Source: an uncultured Chromatiaceae bacterium (lineage in GTDB: Bacteria; Pseudomonadota; Gammaproteobacteria; DRLM01). Taken from it: 32,233 nucleotides of DNA. The notes beneath the pieces were generated by a model, which did not search any database, had not been told where the DNA came from, and saw nothing but the letters and a program-made list of their open reading frames with translations. Every line of letters begins with the position of its first letter. Positions within the stretch are counted from its first letter, which is position 1. The stretch lies in contig CALZJG010000063.1 of the NCBI GenBank assembly GCA_945787555.1, forward strand, positions 1 through 32,233. Reading direction: 5' to 3'. This document shows positions 23,395 to 32,233 of the stretch, piece after piece. A program made the translations under genes and the position numbers.

Positions 23395-25956
23395 ATGGCG
23401 GATGTAACGGTAAAACAATTTGCAGATGTGGTCGGGATTCCGGTGGATCGTTTGTTGGTGCAGCTCGAGGAGTCGGGTTCGCCCATCAGTTCCGCTGAGC
23501 AAGTTATCAGTGACAACGAGAAAGTCGAGTTGCTCAAGTACCTGCGTCGCAGTCATGGAACCGCCGACGCGCCGGCTAGCGAGCCGAAGAAAATCACGCT
23601 CAAACGCCGCACCGTCAGTGAGCTGAGACAATCTGGACCGCAAGGTAAGAGTAAGACCGTGAACGTGGAAGTGCGCAAGCGTCGCACTTACGTTAAACGC
23701 AGCGTGGCTGTGGCTGACGAGACGGTAAACGTCGAGGACCAACTCGCCGAGCATCAACGTCTCGAGGTCGAGGAGCTTGAACGTCAGGAAGAGTTGCGGC
23801 TACGCCATGAGGAAGAAGCCCGTCGCCAGGCCGAAGAAGAAGCCCAGGCGCAGGAAGCCGCACGGCTGAAGGTCGAGGAAGAGGCGCGGCTACAGGCCGA
23901 GACGGAAGCCCGTCGTCAGGCGGAAGAGGCGGCCTCCATGCCCATACCCTCGGCCCCGGCCCGCAAAGCAGGCGCTGAATCGGCGCCTCCGCCTGCAGCA
24001 CCGGCACCGGAAAAGAAGGAAAAACGTCGCCATGGCAAGGAGCGTGGTGGTGATGAGCGTTCGACCCGCTACGGTCGTGAAGAGCTGCACTTGGCCGGTG
24101 AGAAAGCCGGTCGCCGCGGCAAACGCAAGCGCGGCGGCGCGGCGCGGACCCCGGCTTTGGAGGGTACCGCCAAGCATGGTTTCGAGCGCCCCACGCAGCC
24201 AGTCGTGCGAGAAGTGAGCCTGCCCGAATCCATCACCGTCGCCGAGTTGGCGCAGAAAATGTCGGTCAAGGCCACCGAGGTGATCAAGTTCATGATGAAG
24301 TTGGGCACCATGGCCACCATCAATCAGGTCTTGGACCAAGAGACCGCTTCGCTACTCGTGGAAGAAATGGGGCACGTCGCCAAGCCGCTCCAGGATGTGG
24401 ACATGGAGCAGACGCTGGTGGAGGAATCACATGCAGAGGGCGAACGCGTGCCGCGCCCGCCGGTGGTCACCATCATGGGCCATGTCGATCATGGCAAGAC
24501 CTCGCTGCTGGACTATATCCGTCGTACCCGCGTCGCTGCCGGCGAGGCGGGTGGCATCACGCAGCATATCGGCGCCTATCGTGTAGAAACCGAGCGTGGT
24601 GTTATCAGCTTCCTGGATACCCCCGGCCATGAGGCCTTCACCGCTATGCGCGCGCGCGGCGCCAAAGTCACCGATATCGTGGTGCTGGTGGTGGCCGCCG
24701 ATGACGGCGTGATGCCGCAGACCAAGGAAGCAATCCAACACGCCAAGGCCGGTGGTGTACCGTTGGTGGTGGCGATCAACAAGATGGACAAGGCTGATGC
24801 CCAGGCCGACCGGGTCAAGCAAGAATTGGTGGCTGAAGGTGTGGTGCCCGAGGATTGGGGTGGCGACACGATGTTTGTGCCTGTCTCGGCCAAGACTGGC
24901 GAGGGTGTCGATAACTTGCTCGAATCGCTGTTGTTACAGGCGGAGGTCTTGGAGTTGACCACCGTCAAAGAGGCGCCAGCGGTTGGTACGGTGATCGAAT
25001 CCACCTTGGATAAAGGACGGGGCCCGGTGGCCACTATCTTGGTTCAGAGTGGGACTTTGCGCAAAGGTGATGTCTTGCTTGCCGGCCATGAATTCGGTCG
25101 CGTGCGTGCCATGTTCGATGAAGCCGGTAAGAACATTGAAGAAGCGGGGCCGTCCACGCCATTGGTGGTGCTGGGACTGTCCGGTACGCCCAATGCGGGC
25201 GATGGCGCTGTCGTAGTGGCCGAGGAGCGGCGTGCGCGCGAGATCGCCCTGTTCCGTCAAGGCAAGTACCGCGACGTGGAGTTTGCGCGTCAGCAAAGCG
25301 CCAAGCTACAAGACGTGATCTCGCAGATGGGCCAGGGCGAGGTAGGCACCATGAATTTGGTCATCAAGGCGGACGTGCAAGGTTCCCTTGAGGCGCTGCG
25401 TGAGTCGCTGGCCAAACTCTCCACGGACGAAGTACAGGTTAAGCTGGTGGGCAGCGGTGTCGGCGGCATTAACGAATCGGACGCGAACCTAGCAATCGCC
25501 TCCAACGCCATTCTGTTCGGCTTCAACGTGCGCGCCGATGCTTCAGCGCGGCGTTTGGCTGAGGAGCGTGGCGTGGAAATCCGCTATTACAGCGTGATCT
25601 ACGATGTGATCGACGACGTCAAGCAAGCCCTGTCCGGCATGTTGTCGCCCGAGATCAAGGAACAGATCGTCGGCTTGGCCGAAGTGCGTGATGTGTTTCG
25701 CTCACCCAAGATTGGCGCCATCGCCGGCTGTTTGGTGGTTGAAGGCACGGTCAAGCGTAATAACCCCATACGCGTGTTGCGCGACAATGTGGTCATTTAC
25801 GAAGGCAGGTTGGAATCGCTGCGCCGCTTCAAAGACGACGTCATGGAAGTGCGCTCTGGCACGGAATGCGGTATCGGCGTCAAGGATTACAACGACATCA
25901 AGCCGGGCGACCAGATCGAAGTTTACGAGAGGGTCGAGGTGGCGCGCACAATTTAG
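23395..25956 (+). CDS. infB: Translation initiation factor IF-2
   Basis: GTPase that brings fMet-tRNA to the 30S subunit and promotes subunit joining. It has 853 residues from ATG 23395; the open frame upstream overlaps nusA and lacks family sequence. An N-terminal IF2_N domain ([21 protein letters not shown]) is followed by a long charged, Glu/Ala/Arg-rich helical region (about 120-185) and a basic linker. A second IF2_N-like domain lies at about 280-330. G motifs: GHVDHGKT (about 362), DTPGHEAF (about 408) and NKMDKAD (about 462). Domains II-IV end in [19 protein letters not shown]. Its ligand, initiator tRNA, is encoded at the head of the same operon. Confidence 0.97.
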   Translation: MADVTVKQFADVVGIPVDRLLVQLEESGSPISSAEQVISDNEKVELLKYLRRSHGTADAPASEPKKITLKRRTVSELRQSGPQGKSKTVNVEVRKRRTYVKRSVAVADETVNVEDQLAEHQRLEVEELERQEELRLRHEEEARRQAEEEAQAQEAARLKVEEEARLQAETEARRQAEEAASMPIPSAPARKAGAESAPPPAAPAPEKKEKRRHGKERGGDERSTRYGREELHLAGEKAGRRGKRKRGGAARTPALEGTAKHGFERPTQPVVREVSLPESITVAELAQKMSVKATEVIKFMMKLGTMATINQVLDQETASLLVEEMGHVAKPLQDVDMEQTLVEESHAEGERVPRPPVVTIMGHVDHGKTSLLDYIRRTRVAAGEAGGITQHIGAYRVETERGVISFLDTPGHEAFTAMRARGAKVTDIVVLVVAADDGVMPQTKEAIQHAKAGGVPLVVAINKMDKADAQADRVKQELVAEGVVPEDWGGDTMFVPVSAKTGEGVDNLLESLLLQAEVLELTTVKEAPAVGTVIESTLDKGRGPVATILVQSGTLRKGDVLLAGHEFGRVRAMFDEAGKNIEEAGPSTPLVVLGLSGTPNAGDGAVVVAEERRAREIALFRQGKYRDVEFARQQSAKLQDVISQMGQGEVGTMNLVIKADVQGSLEALRESLAKLSTDEVQVKLVGSGVGGINESDANLAIASNAILFGFNVRADASARRLAEERGVEIRYYSVIYDVIDDVKQALSGMLSPEIKEQIVGLAEVRDVFRSPKIGAIAGCLVVEGTVKRNNPIRVLRDNVVIYEGRLESLRRFKDDVMEVRSGTECGIGVKDYNDIKPGDQIEVYERVEVARTI

Positions 25957-26016
25957 TGCGCGATGCCTTTCCTGCAATGTACGGTGTGAATCGGGCCACG
26001 GTCAGAGGCGGTAATT

Positions 26017-26451
26017 ATGGCGCGTGAATTCAGTCGCACACAACGCGTGGGTGGGCAAATCCAGCGCGAACTTGCGCAACTCATTCAGCAGGAAATCCGC
26101 GATCCGCGGGTCGGCATGGTAACCATCTCGGACGTGAAGGTGACCCGCGATCTCGCTCACGCCAAGGTCTATGTCACTTTTATGGATCTCGCGCAGGACG
26201 TCTCCTCCGCCTTGGAAGGTCTCAATCATGCAGCGGGCTATCTACGCCGTCACCTCGGTCAGCGCATGATGTTGCGCATTATGCCGCAATTGCATTTCGT
26301 TCATGACACCACGGTGGAGACCGGCAATCGCTTGGAAGCGCTGATCGCCAAAGTGGCCGCCGAGCGTGATCCACAGGTTGACGAAAGCCAAGCGGATCTT
26401 GGGGCCAACCCAACGAAAATTGGCGCCAGCCATCAAGACAAGAGTGAGTGA
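26017..26451 (+). CDS. rbfA: 30S ribosome-binding factor RbfA
   Basis: Cold-shock-linked factor that binds immature 30S subunits and assists 16S rRNA 5'-end processing. It has 144 residues. The KH-like fold is clear: RTQRVGGQIQRELAQLIQQEIRDPRVGMVTISDVKVTRDL in pieces, AKVYVTF, LNHAAGYLRRHLGQRMMLRIMPQLHFVHD. The C-terminal tail is polar and acidic (about 118-144). The ATG follows AGAGGCGG at six bases. Sixty bases separate it from infB, and truB begins four bases after its stop. Confidence 0.95.
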   Translation: MAREFSRTQRVGGQIQRELAQLIQQEIRDPRVGMVTISDVKVTRDLAHAKVYVTFMDLAQDVSSALEGLNHAAGYLRRHLGQRMMLRIMPQLHFVHDTTVETGNRLEALIAKVAAERDPQVDESQADLGANPTKIGASHQDKSE

Positions 26452-26455
26452 ATAC

Positions 26456-27373
26456 GTGGCACGTCGCGCTAAAGGTAGAGATGTAAACGGCATCGTGTTG
26501 CTCGACAAGCCGGTCGGCATCACGTCGAATGCCGCTCTGCAGATCGTCAAACGTTTGTTTCAGGCGCGTAAGGCCGGACATACCGGCAGTTTGGACCCCT
26601 TGGCCAGCGGACTGCTGCCTATTTGTTTGGGGGGGGCAACCAAACTGTCGTCTTTCTTACTTGAAGCCGATAAGCGCTACGCCGTCACCATTTTTCTGGG
26701 CGTAAAGACCACCACCGGCGATGCCGAGGGCGCGGTGGTGACGAGTCAGTCCGTACAGGGTTATTCGGATGAACGAATTCTGGAAGTGTTGGCGCATTTC
26801 GTCGGTGAGATCGAGCAAGTGCCGCCCATGCATTCGGCCATCAAACACCAGGGCCAGCCTTTGTACAAACTGGCGCATCAAGGCATAGAAATCGAGCGGC
26901 AGCCGCGCACCGTGCATATCTACCGCCTGGCGTTGCTGCGCAATCTCGGTGATCGCCTGGAGGTGGATGTGAGCTGCTCCAAGGGCACATACATCCGCAC
27001 CTTGGCGGAAGATATCGGTGCGGCGCTGGGGGTGGGTGCGCATGTGCAGGTGTTGCGCCGTACTGCGGCAGGCCCCTTTAATGCCGGGCAGATGGTGACC
27101 CTGGCCGAGCTGGAGACCGCCGCCGCCGCGAGCTTGGAAGCCGTGGATCGCTATTTATTGCCCATGGAAGAAGCCCTGACTCATTGGCCGGACGTCTGTT
27201 TGTCCGATGACATGGCCTATTACCTGCGCCAGGGCCAGCCGGTGTTCGTGCCGCGCGCGCCGACCAGTGGCTGGGTGCGTTTGCATTCCGCCGATCATCG
27301 CTTCCTGGGGATAGGGCGGGTGCTGGACGATGGCCGCGTCGCACCCAAGCGACTGTTGCCCGCACGCGGCTAA
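26456..27373 (+). CDS. truB: tRNA pseudouridine-55 synthase
   Basis: Converts U55 of the tRNA T loop to pseudouridine. It has 305 residues from GTG 26456 (opening ARRAKGRDVNGIVLLDKPVG, as in E. coli TruB). Upstream in-frame starts, including a GTG at 26444, lie over the rbfA end and lack family sequence. The catalytic aspartate is D47 in GHTGSLDPLASGLLP. Further motifs are KRYAVTIFLGVKTTTGDAEG, SAIKHQGQPLYKLA, and CSKGTYIRTLAEDIG, followed by a C-terminal PUA-like region. A run of eight Gs (26639-26646) encodes part of LGGA and is a possible slippage site. Confidence 0.96.
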   Translation: MARRAKGRDVNGIVLLDKPVGITSNAALQIVKRLFQARKAGHTGSLDPLASGLLPICLGGATKLSSFLLEADKRYAVTIFLGVKTTTGDAEGAVVTSQSVQGYSDERILEVLAHFVGEIEQVPPMHSAIKHQGQPLYKLAHQGIEIERQPRTVHIYRLALLRNLGDRLEVDVSCSKGTYIRTLAEDIGAALGVGAHVQVLRRTAAGPFNAGQMVTLAELETAAAASLEAVDRYLLPMEEALTHWPDVCLSDDMAYYLRQGQPVFVPRAPTSGWVRLHSADHRFLGIGRVLDDGRVAPKRLLPARG

Positions 27374-27386
27374 GGGCGGTTTTTCC

Positions 27387-27415
27387 TTGTATAGCCCTGG
27401 GCCCAAGAGTAAAAT
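27387..27415 (+). promoter_or_regulatory. Sigma-70 promoter of rpsO
   Basis: TTGTAT (27387-27392) and TAAAAT (27410-27415) are 17 bases apart. Transcription would begin near 27422, leaving about 35 bases of leader before the rpsO ATG. E. coli also has a separate rpsO promoter between truB and rpsO. A GC-rich discriminator (GCGCCC) follows. Confidence 0.65.
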
Positions 27416-27457
27416 GCGCCCTTTCCTAACAGCTTAACGACACTTGGAGTTGATTAC

Positions 27458-27727
27458 ATGTCACTAAACGCTGACGCCTCTCAAAAGATTGTGCAGGACT
27501 ACCAACGCGCAGCCGGCGACACGGGTTCCCCCGAGGTGCAGGTTGCGCTGCTGTCCGCTCGCATCAGTCAGTTGGCCGAGCATTTTAAATCCCACGCGCA
27601 AGATCACCACTCACGTCAAGGCATGTTGCGCATGATCAGCAAGCGTCGTAGTTTGCTGGACTACTTGAAGCGCCACGATGACGAGCGTTATCGGACGCTG
27701 ATCAGCCGTCTCGGATTGCGCCGCTGA
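27458..27727 (+). CDS. rpsO: 30S ribosomal protein S15
   Basis: Primary binding protein of the 16S rRNA central domain, also forming bridge B4 with 23S rRNA. It has 89 residues, the standard bacterial size. Conserved segments: [50 protein letters not shown], and the [13 protein letters not shown] end. The ATG follows a GGAG at nine bases. In E. coli S15 represses its own translation through a leader pseudoknot. The short leader here does not let me judge whether that is kept. Confidence 0.98.
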   Translation: MSLNADASQKIVQDYQRAAGDTGSPEVQVALLSARISQLAEHFKSHAQDHHSRQGMLRMISKRRSLLDYLKRHDDERYRTLISRLGLRR

Positions 27728-27753
27728 TGTCTGCGCGTTGGGCGTAATATAAT
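27724..27753 (+). promoter_or_regulatory. Candidate internal promoter for pnp
   Basis: A perfect -10, TATAAT (27748-27753), lies in the rpsO-pnp gap. The best -35 at suitable distance is CTGATG (27724-27729), 18 bases upstream and overlapping the rpsO stop. Transcription would begin near 27760, about 80 bases before the pnp GTG. Confidence 0.4.
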
Positions 27754-27841
27754 TCTGGCGCACTCAATAATCCTCAATAGCATCGATTCGGTACGCGACA
27801 TACGCCGACATGCTCAGACATAAGTTCGTAAGGAAACTCTC

Positions 27842-29938
27842 GTGACCCCCATCAAAAAAGTTTTTCAGTACGGTGACCAGACGGTCACGATCGAAACCAG
27901 CGAAATTGCTCGCCAAGCCTCCGGCGCCGTAATGATCAGCATGGGGGACACCGTTGTGCTGGTCACCGCGGTGGGCGTGAAGGAAGCGGTCGAAGGCCGG
28001 GATTTCTTCCCATTGACGGTGAATTACCAAGAACGCACCTATGCGGCGGGTAAGATACCCGGTGGCTTCTTCAAGCGTGAAGGCCGTCCCACCGAAAAGG
28101 AAACGTTGACCTGTCGCCTCATCGACCGTCCCTTGCGTCCGCTGTTTCCCAAAGGGTTCACCAACGAAGTGCAAGTCATCGCCACCGTGGTGTCCTTGGA
28201 TAGCGAAATCAATCCCGACATTCCGGCCATGCTGGGGGCCTCGGCGGCCCTGGCCATTTCCGGCATGCCCTTCCAGGGGCCGATCGGCGGCGCACGGGTC
28301 GGTTACAAGGACGGTAAGTACCTCCTCAACCCGACCCAAAGCGAGCTGGCAACCTCCCAACTCGATCTCGTCGTCGCCGGTACCGAGGACGCCGTATTGA
28401 TGGTCGAATCGGAAGCGCGTGAGTTGTCCGAGTCGGTGATGCTGGATGCGGTGATCTACGGTCACGAGCAATTGCAAACCGCCATTCGTGTCATAGGTGA
28501 ATTGGCCGCCGAAGTGGGCAATCCCGCCTGGGATTGGCAGTTGCCGCAACCCGATGAAGCCTTGACCGGCGCCGTGCGCGCAGCCGCCGAAGCCGAGATC
28601 GCCGACGCCTATCGCATCGCCGAGAAACCACAACGTCAACAGCGCATCACAGCAATTCGCGACAGAGTAATGACCCAGTTGTTGACGCCCGCCAGCGAAG
28701 GCGCGGCAGTGTCTTGGAACAAGGAAGACGTGCGCAACGCCATTGCATCGCTGGAGAAGAAAGTGGTGCGTGGTCGGGTGCTGGCGGGCGAGAGCCGCAT
28801 CGATGGCCGCGACACGCGCACCATCCGTCCCATCACCGCCCGCGTGAGCGTGTTGCCGCGCGCCCATGGTTCAGCCTTGTTCACGCGCGGTGAAACCCAA
28901 GCCTTGGTGGTTGCCACCTTGGGTACGGCGCGGGATGCGCAAGTCATCGACGCCATCGAAGGTGAATATCGCGAACCGTTCATGTTTCACTATAACTTCC
29001 CCCCATATTGCACGGGCGAAGCGGGTTTTGTCGGCAGCCCCAAGCGACGCGAGATCGGCCATGGTCGGTTGGCCAAGCGCGGCGTAGCCGCGGTGATGCC
29101 CGACATGGAAGAGTATCCGTATTCGATGCGCGTGGTGTCGGAAATCACCGAATCCAACGGCTCCAGCTCCATGGCGTCCGTGTGTGGTGCCAGCCTAGCG
29201 CTGATGGACGCGGGCGTGCCGATCAAGGCCCCTGTGGCGGGTATTGCCATGGGCTTGGTCAAGGAAGCGGATCGCTATGTGGTGCTGAGCGACATCCTCG
29301 GAGACGAAGATCACCTCGGTGATATGGATTTCAAAGTGGCGGGTACGACCGAAGGCGTCACCGCGCTGCAAATGGATATTAAGATCACCGGTATCACCCG
29401 TGAGATCATGTCCTCGGCCTTGGCTCAGGCACAGGAAGGGCGTTTGCATATCCTCGGCGAAATGAGTAAAGCCATTTCCAGCCCGCGCGCCGACCTGTCG
29501 GAATGGGCGCCGCGCTACATCACCATGAAGATCAACCCCGATCGCATCCGTGATGTGATCGGCAAGGGGGGGGCCACTATCCGCGCCATCACCGAGGAGA
29601 CCGGTACCACCATCGATATCACCGACGACGGCACCGTGAAGATCGCCTCTGTGGACAAAGCCGCCGGCCTGGCCGCGCAGCGCCGTGTCGAGGATCTCAC
29701 CGCCGATGTGGAAGTGGGGCGTATCTATGAAGGTCGCGTCGCCAAGCTGATGGACTTCGGTGCCTTCGTCACTATCCTGCCCGGTAAGGACGGTCTGGTG
29801 CACATTTCGCAAATCTCCGAAGAGCGGGTGCAGAACGTCAGCGACAAGTTGAAAGAGGGCGACACCGTGAAGGTGAAAGTGCTCGAAGTCGACAAGCAAG
29901 GCCGCGTCCGCCTCAGCATGAAGGCGGTGGAAGAGTAA
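27842..29938 (+). CDS. pnp: Polyribonucleotide nucleotidyltransferase (PNPase)
   Basis: Phosphorolytic 3'-to-5' exoribonuclease and degradosome component. It has 698 residues. Two RNase PH-like domains flank a helical domain; the second holds the catalytic pair D490 and D496 in [25 protein letters not shown] and [10 protein letters not shown] are further signatures. The KH domain follows ([12 protein letters not shown]), then the S1 domain ([27 protein letters not shown]) to the C-terminus. It starts at GTG 27842 after TAAGGA at nine bases. An eight-G run lies at 29566-29573 in the KH loop codons. It ends in a bidirectional terminator shared with acs. Confidence 0.97.
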   Translation: MTPIKKVFQYGDQTVTIETSEIARQASGAVMISMGDTVVLVTAVGVKEAVEGRDFFPLTVNYQERTYAAGKIPGGFFKREGRPTEKETLTCRLIDRPLRPLFPKGFTNEVQVIATVVSLDSEINPDIPAMLGASAALAISGMPFQGPIGGARVGYKDGKYLLNPTQSELATSQLDLVVAGTEDAVLMVESEARELSESVMLDAVIYGHEQLQTAIRVIGELAAEVGNPAWDWQLPQPDEALTGAVRAAAEAEIADAYRIAEKPQRQQRITAIRDRVMTQLLTPASEGAAVSWNKEDVRNAIASLEKKVVRGRVLAGESRIDGRDTRTIRPITARVSVLPRAHGSALFTRGETQALVVATLGTARDAQVIDAIEGEYREPFMFHYNFPPYCTGEAGFVGSPKRREIGHGRLAKRGVAAVMPDMEEYPYSMRVVSEITESNGSSSMASVCGASLALMDAGVPIKAPVAGIAMGLVKEADRYVVLSDILGDEDHLGDMDFKVAGTTEGVTALQMDIKITGITREIMSSALAQAQEGRLHILGEMSKAISSPRADLSEWAPRYITMKINPDRIRDVIGKGGATIRAITEETGTTIDITDDGTVKIASVDKAAGLAAQRRVEDLTADVEVGRIYEGRVAKLMDFGAFVTILPGKDGLVHISQISEERVQNVSDKLKEGDTVKVKVLEVDKQGRVRLSMKAVEE

Positions 29939-29962
29939 CCGCAACGCGCGTTGTCTGAACCT

Positions 29963-29990
29963 AAAAATGGGGCCGTTCGGCCCCATTTTT
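29963..29990. terminator. Bidirectional terminator between pnp and acs
   Basis: AAAAATGGGGCC (29963-29974) pairs with GGCCCCATTTTT (29979-29990) around a GTTC loop, a perfect 12-base-pair stem with a T run on each strand. It lies 24 bases after pnp and directly after the acs stop, so it can end both convergent transcripts. Confidence 0.9.
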
Positions 29991-29992
29991 AA

Positions 29993-31972
<1,980 letters not shown>

Positions 31973-32068
31973 GATATTTCCCTGGCTCCCTCTGACCGTT
32001 GACACGCCCGCCACTGATGTTAACAAGAGCGACGTCGCCGCGCACCGTTTGAGGATGGGAATGGCAAC

Positions 32069-32100
32069 AAAAAACCCGCTCGACCGAGTGGTCGAGCGGG
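32069..32100 (-). terminator. Intrinsic terminator of dksA
   Basis: CCCGCTCGACC (32075-32085) and GGTCGAGCGGG (32090-32100) form a perfect 11-base-pair stem with a GAGT loop (read on the plus strand). On the minus strand it is followed by six Ts (32074-32069). It lies 28 bases past the dksA stop and separates dksA from acs. Confidence 0.9.
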
Positions 32101-32128
32101 TTGATCAGTCAGGTGCGCATCGTGGGAA

Positions 32129-32233
32129 TTATTCGCCCAATTGCTTTTCGCGAATTTCATCCAAGGTCTTGCAGTCGATGCACAGGGTGGCAGTGGGGCG
32201 TGCTTCCAGGCGGCGCACACCGATTTCGACACC
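32129..32233 (-). CDS. dksA: RNA polymerase-binding transcription factor DksA (3' end only)
   Basis: The last 34 codons plus stop, cut off by the window edge. The translation begins [18 protein letters not shown] and ends [16 protein letters not shown]. It closely matches the C-terminus of E. coli DksA, including the last zinc-finger cysteine pair (C-x2-C in LCIDCK). DksA works with ppGpp to control rRNA, tRNA and amino-acid promoters. The N-terminal coiled coil and the first zinc cysteines are outside the window. A strong terminator follows. Confidence 0.95.
   Translation of the reverse strand, partial: GVEIGVRRLEARPTATLCIDCKTLDEIREKQLGE

Noticed and set aside
27764-28867. A 367-codon open frame on the minus strand
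   Set aside because: It is antisense to pnp, which has complete family motifs on the plus strand. The antisense product is rich in H, G and Q and resembles no family.

Overview
The window is a piece of a gammaproteobacterial chromosome with moderately high GC and tightly packed housekeeping genes. The assignment rests on gene content and order: sdhCDAB followed by sdhE-ygfX, the rpoE-rseABC-degP envelope-stress cluster, lepA-lepB-DUF4845-rnc-era-recO-pdxJ-acpS, and the initiator-tRNA-rimP-nusA-infB-rbfA-truB-rpsO-pnp cluster. The arrangement looks like a non-enteric lineage (Pseudomonas- or Chromatiales-like). I cannot name the genus from sequence alone. I see no insertion sequence, prophage, CRISPR array or clear sign of recent transfer.

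Layout. 1-1100: an edge fragment resembling the Lcl/DUF1566 C-terminal domain and a small DUF1801 protein. 1266-4154 (minus): ygfZ followed by two tandem HDOD paralogues. 4257-8154 (plus): sdhC-sdhD-sdhA-sdhB-sdhE-ygfX, with stop/start overlaps of the ATGA type at several junctions. 8159-9757 (minus): nadB, meeting ygfX tail to tail. 9947-14312 (plus): rpoE, rseA, rseB, rseC, degP, ending in a strong hairpin terminator. 14406-20978 (plus): lepA, lepB, a DUF4845 protein, rnc, era, recO, pdxJ, acpS. 21016-29938 (plus): initiator tRNA, a structured leader, rimP, nusA, infB, rbfA, truB, rpsO, pnp. 29993-31972 (minus): acs, sharing a bidirectional terminator with pnp. 32129-32233 (minus): the 3' end of dksA with its terminator.

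How the genes work together. The sdh genes encode respiratory complex II, its flavinylation factor SdhE and the membrane partner YgfX. The rpoE block is the envelope-stress circuit: sigma factor, membrane anti-sigma, periplasmic sensor, accessory protein and protease. Matching sigma-E-like promoters precede rpoE and degP. The lepA-acpS run combines a translational GTPase, signal peptidase I, RNA processing (Rnc), ribosome assembly (Era), DNA repair (RecO), PLP synthesis and ACP activation. The last block groups translation initiation (initiator tRNA, IF2), 30S maturation (RimP, RbfA, S15), transcription elongation (NusA), tRNA modification (TruB) and RNA decay (PNPase).

No wholly new multi-gene system is evident. 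The items most worth a second look are: a glycine in RNase III where a metal-binding aspartate is expected; a U1-U72 end on the initiator tRNA in place of the usual C1-A72; a structured RNA leader with tandem terminators between that tRNA and rimP; sigma-E-like promoters at rpoE and degP with identical spacing and a shared 8-base core; and a terminator-like hairpin just upstream of a lepA start with no visible Shine-Dalgarno. No stretch longer than 300 bases lacks a gene; the shorter intergenic gaps are described where they hold something.
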